Positions 1 through 8,690 are shown, counted from the first letter of the stretch. The stretch: DNA of 8,852 nucleotides from Akkermansia sp. (GCA_017379255.1 JAFNWZ010000050.1:1-8852), one strand, 5' to 3'. Made by a program: numbers and translations. The notes: generated by a model not told the origin, from the letters alone.

Positions 1-672
1 AGGCCTACTCTCGATTTGGATTTTCTGGGGATAAGCATACACAACGGCAGGGAATCGATTTTACAAGCATTCCGGGAAATCATCTCCATTCCCTGCCCAG
101 AAGACGCCGTCATATTTGACCCGGACAGCATGACCGCAAAAGAAATCACCATACACCGGGGATACCAGGGATTGCGGATTCAGCTTCAAGCACATCTTGA
201 TACAATCAAGCAATTAATCTCCATGGATATCGGGTTTGGCGATGTCATTACCCCCGGCGTTCAACATCTCGACTATCCGTTAGCCGTCAATGGACTCCCA
301 CAGGCGCAAATACTCGCCTACCCGCTTGAAACAGTACTGGCAGAGAAATTTGAAGCCATGATCTCGCTGGGGGAGGACAACAGCCGGATGAAAGATTTTT
401 TCGATGCATACATGATTTTACAGGCACACGCAATCCACGATTCTCTTTTACAGGAAGCCATACACCAGACTTTTAAGAACAGAAAAACAGCTTACTCCAA
501 TCCTCCCGCCCTGTTTTCATCAACCTTTTCTCAATCAGAGAAAAGAGCTCTTATGTGGAGCCAATTTCTAAAAAAAATACAATTCAACACACCCCTAACC
601 TTTTCCGAAGTTCACGACTACATATGCCAACGCTTCGAAAAACTCCTGCCATCAAGAAATATCATTGAATGA
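1..672 (+). CDS. AbiEii/AbiGii-type nucleotidyltransferase toxin, 5'-truncated by the window edge
   Basis: The frame is open from base 1, so the gene starts outside the window and 223 codons are visible. It opens on RPTLDLDFLG, which fits the metal-binding DxD segment of the AbiEii nucleotidyltransferase fold (here D5 and D7 of the visible part). Further family-like blocks follow: DIGFGD near visible residue 76, YPLETVLAEKFEAM near 108, and NSRMKDFFDAY near 127. AbiEii proteins are the toxins of AbiE (type IV) toxin-antitoxin and phage-abortive systems, and they transfer nucleotides to RNA substrates. The AbiEi antitoxin gene normally lies just upstream and would be outside the window. The DNA is about 45% GC by eye, far below the next gene, which suggests horizontal acquisition. 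The stop at 670-672 overlaps the proposed start of the SNF2 gene. Family is secure; toxin activity and the presence of a partner are inferred. The TTG at 16 is not the true start because the conserved motif begins before it. Confidence 0.9.
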   Translation, partial: RPTLDLDFLGISIHNGRESILQAFREIISIPCPEDAVIFDPDSMTAKEITIHRGYQGLRIQLQAHLDTIKQLISMDIGFGDVITPGVQHLDYPLAVNGLPQAQILAYPLETVLAEKFEAMISLGEDNSRMKDFFDAYMILQAHAIHDSLLQEAIHQTFKNRKTAYSNPPALFSSTFSQSEKRALMWSQFLKKIQFNTPLTFSEVHDYICQRFEKLLPSRNIIE

Positions 673-3322
673 TCAACCCACATTTTCGCTGAGTCTGGCC
701 GGGGAGCGGCTGGGCGTGGTACCGGCGGGGGCTTTCCCCCGGCTGGAGCGGGCGTTTGCCCGCAGCGCAGGGGCGGGCATGCTGGATTTGCTGCGCCATG
801 GGCTGCCGCTGGGCGCGGGGGCTTTCCCGGTCTGGTTGCGGGAGCGGGCACAGGAGCTGTGCATGCAGCATTTGCGGCAATTGCGGCGCGGGGAGGTCGA
901 GTTTCCACAGCTTTCTGCCCGGCAGGCAGCTGCCTGGCTGGAGGGGATGCCGCCGGTGTATGGCGGCGCGGTGACAGCGGGGATGCTGGGCGAGTGGTTC
1001 GGCTCGCTGGAGGCAGCACTGGCCTGGCAGGCAGAGCGCGAGCTGATGACACCGGAGAAATGGCTTGAATCGCTGGGCGAGGGCTGGCAGCAGCTGGGTA
1101 AGCTGTGTTTCCACCTGGCCGAGAATGGCGGCGAAGGGGCAGATTCGCATCCTTTTGCCTTTCTGGCGACCTTTATTCACCGCGCCGGGCAGGATGGCAG
1201 GCCGCGCCATGCGCCACTGGCCATGGCGCGCCAGGTGTATGCCGGTGATGCCGCGGCGCTGGCAGCGCTGCTGCGCCCGCTGCAGCAGGCGGCGGCGCAG
1301 CAGCCGTTCCTGAACCAGCTCATCAACAGCGGAGAGGTCTACAAGCCCTGTGCCTGGGGGCCGCGCCAGGCCTACGATTTTCTGGAAAGCCAGCCCCTGC
1401 TGGAGCAGGCAGGAATCGAGACCCGCATGGTGAACCTGTGGCAGAGCCGTCCGCCACGGGTGGAGCTGGAGGTGCAGCTGCAGCCCGGCGGCGAGAACCA
1501 GAAGCCCGACCGCGCCCCCGCACTCAATATCTCTACCCTGCTGCGCTTCAACCCGCGCGTGGTGCTGGGCAATTATGCCCTCACCGAAGCCGAGCTGGAG
1601 GAATTGCTGGCCGGGGAGGACGGGCTCATCCGTTTCCGCGGCGAATGGGTGCGGCTGGACAGGGAGAAGCTGGAGAAACTGCTCAACAGCTGGCGGCATG
1701 CCACCCGCATGGCGGCCGGGGGTATTCCCCTGCTGGCGGGGTTGCGCTGGTTGCTCGGCAAGCACAGCGATGCCCTGCCGGAGCTCCCCCCGCCGGATGA
1801 GGACGGCATGCGCGCCCTGGCCGCACCCGCCCTGCAGGAAGCACTGCAACGGCTCTGCATCAGCCGGCATGCGGCACAGCTTCCCGGGAATCTGGCACAT
1901 ACCCTGAGGCCCTACCAGAAAGACGGGGTACAGTTCCTGCTGGGGGTGACGGAGGCAGGATTCGGGGCCTGCCTGGCGGATGATATGGGACTGGGAAAGA
2001 CCCTGCAGGTCATTGCCTGGCTGGCGCATCTGCATGCCACCGGGGCACTGGAGGAACGCGCAGCACTCATCGTAGCCCCTGCCTCGCTGCTCACCAACTG
2101 GCAGGAAGAACTGCGCCGCTTTGCCCCCCAGCTCAACACCCTGGTGCTGCACCCCGATATGCTGAGCCGCCAGGATGCCGGTTACCTGCAACGGAACCCC
2201 GCGTGGCTGCTGCGGCGGGCGCATGTGGCGCTCACCACCTACGGCATGGCCACGCGGCTGGCTGAACTGCTGGCGGCCGAGCCCCTGCCCGCCCTGGTGC
2301 TGGATGAGGCGCAGGCCATCAAGAATGCGGATTCGCAACGCACCCGCGCCCTGGTGCAGCTTCAGGCAGCGCGCCGGGTGGCGCTCACCGGCACGCCGGT
2401 GGAAAACTCGCTGGGTGAGCTGCACAGCCTCTTCCACTTCCTCACCCCCGGCCTGCTGGGCACGGAAAAGGAATTCAACGCCCTGGTGCAGAAAATGGGA
2501 ACCGACTACACCCCGCTGCGGCGGCTGGTACGGCCTTTCATGCTGCGCCGCCTCAAAACCGACCCCGGACTGCTTCCCGAACTGCCGCCCAAAACCGAGC
2601 AGCCCGCCTACTGCCTGCTCACCCCGGAACAGACCCGCCTCTATGCCCGCGAGGTGGAAAAGCTGCAAAGCATCATCCACGAGCCCGACCCGCAGACGCG
2701 TCTCACCCTCCTGCTCCCCATCCTCAGCCATCTGAAGCAGATCTGCAACCACCCCGCCCAATACCTGGGCGAAAGCTACTACGACCCCGCGCAGAGCGGC
2801 AAAATGACCCGCCTGGGCTACCTGGCCCGGCAGATTGCCGCCGCAGGCGATGCCGCCCTCATCTTCACCCAGTACCGCAGCATGATGGAACCGCTGCACG
2901 ACTTCCTGGCCGGCATCTTCGGGGCGCCGGGCCTGGTGCTGCACGGCAGCACCCCCATTGCCGAGCGCCAGCGGCTGGTACAGCAATTCCAGCACCCCGC
3001 CGGGCCACCCTTCTTCCTGCTCTCGCTCAAAGCCGCCGGCACCGGGCTCACCCTCACCCGGGCGCGCCACGTCATCCATTTTGACCGCTGGTGGAACCCC
3101 GCCGTGGAAAACCAGGCCAGCGACCGCGCCTACCGCATCGGCCAGCAGAACCCGGTCATCATCCACCCGCTCATCTGCCGCGGCACCATTGAGGAAAACA
3201 TCCACACCATGCTCACCCGCAAGCGCGACATGGCCGATAAACTCCTCTCCGGAGGGCTGGAAAAACTCCTGCTCCACCTCCCGCCGGAGGAATTGCTCGC
3301 CCTCATCGGCGGCGCTCCCTGA
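665..3322 (+). CDS. SNF2-family helicase with DUF3670-like N-terminal region
   Basis: This 885-residue ATP-dependent DNA translocase shows all main SNF2 motifs: Walker A DDMGLGKT (439-446), DEAQ box (547-550), LTGTP motif III (574-578), an AGTGLTLT motif V region (791-798), and QASDRAYRIGQ motif VI (817-827). An RPYQKDGVQFL block (415-425) opens the core. Residues 215-345, with YDFLESQPLLEQAGI and a later LTEAELEELL block, resemble DUF3670, the N-terminal partner of many bacterial SNF2 proteins. There is no zinc-finger SWIM domain and no nuclease domain. The start is the TTG at 665, the first start in this frame, overlapping the upstream gene by 8 bp with only a weak AAGAAA upstream. A GTG at codon 18 is a possible alternative. 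These stand-alone proteins have no firmly assigned role; remodelling of protein-DNA complexes in repair or transcription is likely, and some relatives belong to defence systems. Base skew differs between the two halves of the gene. Confidence 0.92.
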   Translation: MNDQPTFSLSLAGERLGVVPAGAFPRLERAFARSAGAGMLDLLRHGLPLGAGAFPVWLRERAQELCMQHLRQLRRGEVEFPQLSARQAAAWLEGMPPVYGGAVTAGMLGEWFGSLEAALAWQAERELMTPEKWLESLGEGWQQLGKLCFHLAENGGEGADSHPFAFLATFIHRAGQDGRPRHAPLAMARQVYAGDAAALAALLRPLQQAAAQQPFLNQLINSGEVYKPCAWGPRQAYDFLESQPLLEQAGIETRMVNLWQSRPPRVELEVQLQPGGENQKPDRAPALNISTLLRFNPRVVLGNYALTEAELEELLAGEDGLIRFRGEWVRLDREKLEKLLNSWRHATRMAAGGIPLLAGLRWLLGKHSDALPELPPPDEDGMRALAAPALQEALQRLCISRHAAQLPGNLAHTLRPYQKDGVQFLLGVTEAGFGACLADDMGLGKTLQVIAWLAHLHATGALEERAALIVAPASLLTNWQEELRRFAPQLNTLVLHPDMLSRQDAGYLQRNPAWLLRRAHVALTTYGMATRLAELLAAEPLPALVLDEAQAIKNADSQRTRALVQLQAARRVALTGTPVENSLGELHSLFHFLTPGLLGTEKEFNALVQKMGTDYTPLRRLVRPFMLRRLKTDPGLLPELPPKTEQPAYCLLTPEQTRLYAREVEKLQSIIHEPDPQTRLTLLLPILSHLKQICNHPAQYLGESYYDPAQSGKMTRLGYLARQIAAAGDAALIFTQYRSMMEPLHDFLAGIFGAPGLVLHGSTPIAERQRLVQQFQHPAGPPFFLLSLKAAGTGLTLTRARHVIHFDRWWNPAVENQASDRAYRIGQQNPVIIHPLICRGTIEENIHTMLTRKRDMADKLLSGGLEKLLLHLPPEELLALIGGAP

Positions 3323-3373
3323 TGTAAAAACGACCCGCCATAGCCCCGGAACAAGGGGCGCATCATCACGCCC

Positions 3374-3416
3374 ATTTCCTGAAAATCGGGAATGTGATTC
3401 CCGATTTTCAGGAAAT
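3374..3416. repeat. Perfect 20-bp inverted repeat with 3-nt loop between SNF2 and recA
   Basis: The left arm ATTTCCTGAAAATCGGGAAT (3374-3393) is exactly reverse-complementary to 3397-3416, with loop GTG between them. The hairpin begins about 50 bp after the SNF2 stop and ends about 115 bp before recA. Its position fits a transcription end for SNF2, but no run of T follows on either side (CAACCGG on the + side), so it is not a standard intrinsic terminator. It could be a Rho-linked or RNA-stabilising hairpin, a protein-binding palindrome, or a short interspersed repeat. The sequence is certain; the role is not. Confidence 0.85.
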
Positions 3417-3482
3417 CAACCGGATAGTAAGGGCAGGGATGCGTGGATTTTTCACAAGCAGGCAGTATAGATGAAGCGTGCC

Positions 3483-3522
3483 GCAATTTGCGCTTGCAAC
3501 AGGGTGGGGAAACGGGTAGACT
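3483..3522 (+). promoter_or_regulatory. Candidate recA promoter with overlapping short inverted repeats
   Basis: TTGCAA at 3494-3499 and TAGACT at 3517-3522 are 17 bp apart and each match four of six bases of the sigma-70 consensus. Transcription would then begin almost at the recA ATG (3532), leaving little or no leader. The -35-like box overlaps two small palindromes, GCAA-T-TTGC (3483-3491) and TTGC-N4-GCAA (3488-3499), where a repressor could bind. A weaker alternative -10, TATAGA, lies at 3466-3471. I saw no TGTTC-N4-GAACA element (the motif reported for Verrucomicrobia LexA) and no E. coli-type or Bacillus-type SOS box in 3323-3531. Confidence 0.25.
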
Positions 3523-3531
3523 GACGGGTAT

Positions 3532-4566
<1,035 letters not shown>

Positions 4567-4577
4567 CCCACTTCAAC

Positions 4578-4607
4578 AGGCGGTCGGCAAACCCGGCCGC
4601 CTTTTTT
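4578..4607 (+). terminator. Intrinsic (Rho-independent) terminator of recA
   Basis: AGGCGGTCGG (4578-4587) pairs with CCGGCCGCCT (4593-4602) through ten pairs, one of them a G-U wobble. The loop is CAAAC and six T residues follow (4602-4607). It starts 11 bases after the recA stop codon. The T-run ends one base before the ATG of the next gene, so any read-through transcript carries this hairpin directly against that start codon. Confidence 0.92.
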
Positions 4608-4608
4608 C

Positions 4609-5166
4609 ATGAATACCCCAGCCGCAGTGCCGCAGATTCCCCTGCCCCCCCACCCCACTGGCGCCTCGCCAGAGGAGGTAGAGGCGTATGCAGGGCACTG
4701 TCTGGCCCACCTGCACCTGCAGGACTGGCAGTTCGGCTGGGATAAAACCGTGCGCCGCCTGGGCTGCTGCAAGATGCAGCAGCGCCGCATCAGTCTTTCG
4801 CGCTACTATGCCGAAGCCTACGCCAGCAAGGATGCCGCCCAGCTCTGGCGCACCCTGCTGCATGAGCTGGCGCACGCCCTGGCATGGGTGCACCATGGCG
4901 CCCGCGGACACGGCCCGGTGTGGAAGCGCTACTGTGCCGCGCTGGGGATTCCCGGCGAGCGCGCCAGCACACGCGGGGTGGAGTTCACCAGCCCGAGGCC
5001 GCAGCAGCTGGCAAAATTCAGCCTGTGCCACCGGGAAACAGGCGAGGTCTACCGCACCTACACCCGCAAACCGCGCATCAGCGCACACCGCCTGCGCCAA
5101 TGCTACATCCCCGGCCGCAAGGCAGATACGCTGGGTCAACTCACTATCAAGAGCCTTGAACCCTGA
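4609..5166 (+). CDS. SprT-like zinc metallopeptidase
   Basis: The 185-residue protein has the SprT-like domain pattern. HELAH (85-89) supplies two zinc-binding histidines and the catalytic E86. A third ligand is likely H101 in GHGPVW (100-105), matching the H-G-x-x-[WF] block of the family. Residues 31-60 (hydrophobic helix, W..GWDK, RRLGCC) match the usual region before the active site. The usual C-terminal zinc ribbon is degenerate: only C140 and C165 remain in roughly the right places, without CxxC pairs. The domain is shared with eukaryotic Spartan, a protease for DNA-protein crosslinks, but bacterial substrates are poorly known. No signal peptide is seen, so it is probably cytoplasmic. 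The ATG at 4609 touches the recA terminator; GTG at 4627 is an alternative start that costs six residues. Only two bases separate its stop from the PBP gene, suggesting translational coupling. Confidence 0.88.
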   Translation: MNTPAAVPQIPLPPHPTGASPEEVEAYAGHCLAHLHLQDWQFGWDKTVRRLGCCKMQQRRISLSRYYAEAYASKDAAQLWRTLLHELAHALAWVHHGARGHGPVWKRYCAALGIPGERASTRGVEFTSPRPQQLAKFSLCHRETGEVYRTYTRKPRISAHRLRQCYIPGRKADTLGQLTIKSLEP

Positions 5167-5168
5167 CC

Positions 5169-7631
5169 ATGGCACGCTACAAATCCACCGATGATGCCTT
5201 CCCCGCCCCGGAATACGACCAGGGCCAGGAGGATTACCGCGTACCCCCACCCCGGCGCCAGCCCCGCCGCGCCTGGGAAACCGCGCCGGAATACGAGCCA
5301 CTGCCGGAGAATGTGAACCCGATTCAGGAGTTCAAAGCTCCGCCCCGCAAAGGCACCGGCTGCCTGCGCGCACTGTGGCTCATGATAACGCTGCCGCTGC
5401 GCATCGTGTTCTGGACACTGCGAAAACTGCCAAAAATCGTGCTCATTCCCACCAAGATTCTGCTGAGTCTGGGCTTTGTGGGGCTGATTCTGGGCGGCAT
5501 CCTGGCCATCATCTACGGGGTGAAAGCCGGGCGGTACGACCTCTCGCAGGTGACCCGCATGCCGGAACGCACCATCGTGCTGGACCGCAAGGGCAACGAA
5601 ATAGGCACGCTGCATGGCGAAAACCGCCGCAGTATTGCCAACATTCACGAAGAAGTGCCGCGCTACATGATTGATGCGCTGGTGATGCAGGAAGACCGCT
5701 CGTTCTGGACGCACGGCGGCATCGACCCGCGCGGGCTGCTGCGCGCCGTGGCCCAGGTATTCAAACACCACCGCACCACCCAGGGCGCTTCCACCCTGAC
5801 CATGCAGCTGGCCAAGAACACCTACAACCACAGCGAACGCAGCTTCGATGCCAAATTCACCGAAATGGCGCTGGCCCGCCGCATTGAATCCACCTACGAT
5901 AAGGAAACGATTCTAAAATGCTACCTCAACCGCGTCTTCTGGGGACACACCTTCCTGGGTCTCAAACAAGCCGCCTACGGGTATTTCGACAAACTGCCGC
6001 GCGACCTCACCGTGAGCGAATCAGCCATGCTGGCTGGCATTATCTGCAGTCCCAACCAGTTCTCGCCCTACCGCAACCCCTCTGCCGCCAGAATCCAGCG
6101 GGACAAGGTGCTCAAACTCATGTATGAGCACGGAAAAATCACCCGCAACGAGTACGAATACGCCCTCAAGGAACAACTGGTGACCCGCAAGCCCGAGCGC
6201 CGCGGCAATGACAACTACGCCCTGGACCTGGTGCGCACCGAGGTGGACCACCTGCTCTCCCTGCTGGATTCCAAGGATGAACGCTTGAAGGAAGAGGTCG
6301 TCATCTCCGGCGGACTGCGTGTGCAGACCACGCTGGATATCGACCTGCAGGACGACGCCATGCGCGAGATTGACTCCCGCCTCACCGCCATGTTCGAACG
6401 CCGGAAAGGCTGGAAACACCAGACACGCGCCCAGTTCAAAGCCCTGAAAGCAAAAACCCCGCAGGAGGAGCAGGACAAACTGCGCCCGAAATACCTGCAG
6501 GCTGCCTGCTGCGTCATCGACAACGCCACCGGCGCCCTGCTGGCCGTGGTGGGCGGACGGGACAGCACAGAATCCCCCCTCAACCGGGCGCTGCAGAGCC
6601 GCCGCCAGGTAGGTTCTGTGTTCAAGCCGCTGGTCTACACCGCCTTTTTTGAACGCGGCTATGGCCCGCGCAGCATGATTTCCGACGGTCCGATTCAGCG
6701 CGGCGAAATTGCCGGAGCTCCCCGCTGGCGCCCGCGCAACTCAGACGGCCGCTTCGCCGGCATGAACACTGCCGCCTGGGGATTGCTCAAGAGCCGCAAC
6801 ACCATGGCCGTGCGCGCCGGCAACGCCGCCGGGCTGCAGAATGTCATCAACACCGCGCTGACCGCCGGATTCCCGCGCCCCACCTACACCCTGGGGCCCA
6901 CCATCTACCTGGGCACCTGGGAAGCCTCACCGCTGGAAGTAGCTGGCGCCTTCACCGCCTTTGCCAACGGCGGGGTGCGCCCCACGCCCTACATCATCCA
7001 GCATATCACGGACAAGGAAGGCCGCGTGGTGTGGCAGAACACCCCCTCTGCCCGCCGCCTGTGTTCCACCCGCTCTGCCAATGCCATCTCCGCCGTGCTG
7101 CAGCAGATAACCAAGCCCGGCGGCACAGCCGGAAGCATGCAGGCACTGGGTTTCAAGCACCCCTGCGGCGGCAAGACCGGCACCACTAACAACTACACCA
7201 ACGCCTGGTTCTGCGGCTTTACCTCCGACCTGACCGCCGCGGTCTGGGTGGGCTTTGACCGCCCCGCCATGATTGCCGATAAGGCCTATGGCGGCACAGT
7301 GGCGCTCCCCCTCTGGGTGGGAATCATGAAATGCGCTGCCGCCCGCGGTTACCAGATGGCCAGAATCCGCACCGCCCCGGCCAGCGCACGCAACTACGGA
7401 CTGCGGCTCTGCCGCGTCTCGGGCATGCTGGCACACGCCGGCTGCGAATACGAAGGCAAGGCCTATATCGAAACCATGGCAGATTTCACCAAGAAGCGCG
7501 GTATGTGCACCGTGCATGCAGAGCTGGCAGAAGACCCGGATGCAGATGGTGCAGCAGAAGTAGCAGAAGACCCGGATGCCACGCCGGATATCGATGACCT
7601 GCCGCAGGATGACGTGGCTGAAGAAGTATAA
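5169..7631 (+). CDS. Class A penicillin-binding protein (bifunctional glycosyltransferase/transpeptidase, PBP1A type)
   Basis: This 820-residue enzyme polymerises lipid II into glycan strands and cross-links them outside the inner membrane. A proline- and charge-rich cytoplasmic tail of about 95 residues precedes one membrane anchor (about 97-117, LLSLGFVGLILGGILAIIYG). The GT51 domain follows: QEDRSFWTHGGIDPRG (174-189, catalytic E175), QGASTLTMQLAKN (205-217), and TILKCYLNRVFWG (247-259). The transpeptidase domain carries SVFK (483-486, nucleophile S483), SRN (542-544) and KTGT (669-672). A cysteine motif common in these proteins follows (C748, C759, C780, H783). The tail is acidic and contains VAEDPDA-like units twice. 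The ATG at 5169 lies two bases after the sprT-like stop, with no clear ribosome-binding site. The GHL10 hydrolase begins 14 bases downstream. Often annotated mrcA, ponA or pbpF; I leave the symbol open. Confidence 0.96.
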   Translation: MARYKSTDDAFPAPEYDQGQEDYRVPPPRRQPRRAWETAPEYEPLPENVNPIQEFKAPPRKGTGCLRALWLMITLPLRIVFWTLRKLPKIVLIPTKILLSLGFVGLILGGILAIIYGVKAGRYDLSQVTRMPERTIVLDRKGNEIGTLHGENRRSIANIHEEVPRYMIDALVMQEDRSFWTHGGIDPRGLLRAVAQVFKHHRTTQGASTLTMQLAKNTYNHSERSFDAKFTEMALARRIESTYDKETILKCYLNRVFWGHTFLGLKQAAYGYFDKLPRDLTVSESAMLAGIICSPNQFSPYRNPSAARIQRDKVLKLMYEHGKITRNEYEYALKEQLVTRKPERRGNDNYALDLVRTEVDHLLSLLDSKDERLKEEVVISGGLRVQTTLDIDLQDDAMREIDSRLTAMFERRKGWKHQTRAQFKALKAKTPQEEQDKLRPKYLQAACCVIDNATGALLAVVGGRDSTESPLNRALQSRRQVGSVFKPLVYTAFFERGYGPRSMISDGPIQRGEIAGAPRWRPRNSDGRFAGMNTAAWGLLKSRNTMAVRAGNAAGLQNVINTALTAGFPRPTYTLGPTIYLGTWEASPLEVAGAFTAFANGGVRPTPYIIQHITDKEGRVVWQNTPSARRLCSTRSANAISAVLQQITKPGGTAGSMQALGFKHPCGGKTGTTNNYTNAWFCGFTSDLTAAVWVGFDRPAMIADKAYGGTVALPLWVGIMKCAAARGYQMARIRTAPASARNYGLRLCRVSGMLAHAGCEYEGKAYIETMADFTKKRGMCTVHAELAEDPDADGAAEVAEDPDATPDIDDLPQDDVAEEV
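7527..7579 (+). repeat. In-frame 17-bp direct repeat in the PBP acidic tail
   Basis: GCAGAAGACCCGGATGC occurs at 7527-7543 and again at 7563-7579, exactly 36 bp (12 codons) apart. It encodes AEDPDA twice in the acidic C-terminus of the penicillin-binding protein. The spacing keeps the reading frame, so copy number could vary without breaking the gene. Confidence 0.85.
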
Positions 7632-7645
7632 CCCCCTCCCGAAAC

Positions 7646-8690
7646 GTGAAGCGATTCCTCCTCATTCTCATGCTTGCCACTGCTGCCCTGGCCCAGGCCT
7701 GGCAGCAGGTGGATGAAAACGCACCCGAACCCGCCCGGGAATTCCGCGCCGCATGGGTTGCCACCGTATTCAACCTGGACTGGCCCAGCAAGGCTGGCCT
7801 GCCCGCCAGCCAGCAGAAGGCAGAACTGCTCCGCATCATTGAGCAGGCTGCCCGGATGCGCCTCAACGCCATTATCCTGCAAGTCCGCCCGAATGGAGAT
7901 GCCCTCTACAAATCAGACTTAGAACCCTGGAGCGCATGGCTGAGCGGGCCCGGCACCAACCCGGGATACGACCCGCTGGCCTTCGCCATCACCGAGGCGC
8001 ACCGCCGCGGCATTGAGATTCACGCCTGGTTCAACCCGTTCCGCGCCACGGTGAGCAGCCGTCCGGTTGGACGCAACCATATTTCCCGCCGCCAGCCAGG
8101 CTGGTTACTCAAAGCTGGCAGCACCACCATGCTCAATCCCTCGCGCCCGCAGGCGCGGGGGCATGTCCTCAGGGTCATCATGGATGTGGTGCGCCGCTAC
8201 AACATTGACGGCGTGCACCTGGATGACTACTTCTACCCCTACCCGCCGCACCACAACGTGGCCGATGGCCGCACCCCCGCCCAGCGCCGCGCCGCCATCG
8301 ATTCCTTTGTGCAGGAGCTCTACCGCCAGGTCAAGCAGGCAAAACCCCACGTGCGTGTGGGCATCAGCCCCTTCGGCATCTGGCAACCGGGCTTCCCGGA
8401 GCAGGTGCAGGCCGGGGTGAATGCATACGAAGACCTGGCCTGCGATGCACGCAAATGGCTGGCCAGAGGCTGGGTGGATTACCTCTCACCCCAGCTTTAC
8501 TGGCGCTGCGAAGGCCCGCAGAGCTTCCCCGCCCTCATGCAGTGGTGGAGTGGCATCAACCCCAGCCGCCCGGTGTGGCCGGGCATTGCCTCCGTGCGCA
8601 TTGACAGCAAGGAAGACCCCGGCCGCAAAGCCTCCGAAATCGGCCGCCAGATTGCCTACTCCCGCCAGCTGGCACGCCAGAGCAGCGGCG
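7646..8690 (+). CDS. Secreted GHL10-family glycoside hydrolase (DigH/YddW-like), 3' end lost at a junction
   Basis: The GTG at 7646 gives a clear signal peptide: KR, a hydrophobic stretch, then a likely cut after ALA at residue 16. The mature part matches GHL10 (PF02638): REFRAAWVATVFNLDWPS (31-48), ILQVRPNGDALY (77-88), HAWFNPFRA (126-134), GVHLDDYFYPYP (189-200, with a likely catalytic aspartate in the DD pair), GISPFGIW (239-246), DYLSPQLYW (278-286) and WPGIASVRI (311-319). E. coli DigH of this family cuts peptide-free glycan strands of peptidoglycan, so a periplasmic or surface wall role is plausible; other polysaccharides cannot be excluded. It follows the PBP gene by 14 bp with no Shine-Dalgarno site. 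The frame stays open to the window end, but after about residue 348 it becomes RRRR/SPSASS-like low-complexity text unlike the family. I take the true gene to be cut near 8690. Confidence 0.9.

Noticed and set aside
662..3277. 871-codon open frame on the - strand covering almost the whole SNF2 gene
   Set aside because: It mirrors the SNF2 gene in very GC-rich DNA, where stop codons are rare. The translation is rich in Q, G, H and R without family motifs, while the + strand frame carries every SNF2 motif.
1..3322. A new AbiEii-SNF2 defence system
   Set aside because: Only adjacency and an 8-bp overlap support it. The composition break suggests the two genes have different histories, so I report the border but not a system.
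3356..3373. Short inverted repeat GGGCG/CGCCC after the SNF2 stop
   Set aside because: A 5-bp stem with an 8-base loop and no T-run is too weak to call a terminator next to the far stronger hairpin at 3374-3416.
4688..5194. 168-codon + strand frame with an excellent AGAGGAGG just upstream of its ATG
   Set aside because: It is out of frame with the SprT-like protein, whose HELAH and GHGPVW motifs are convincing. The purine-rich stretch encodes PEEVE in the real frame, and the alternative protein is low-complexity.
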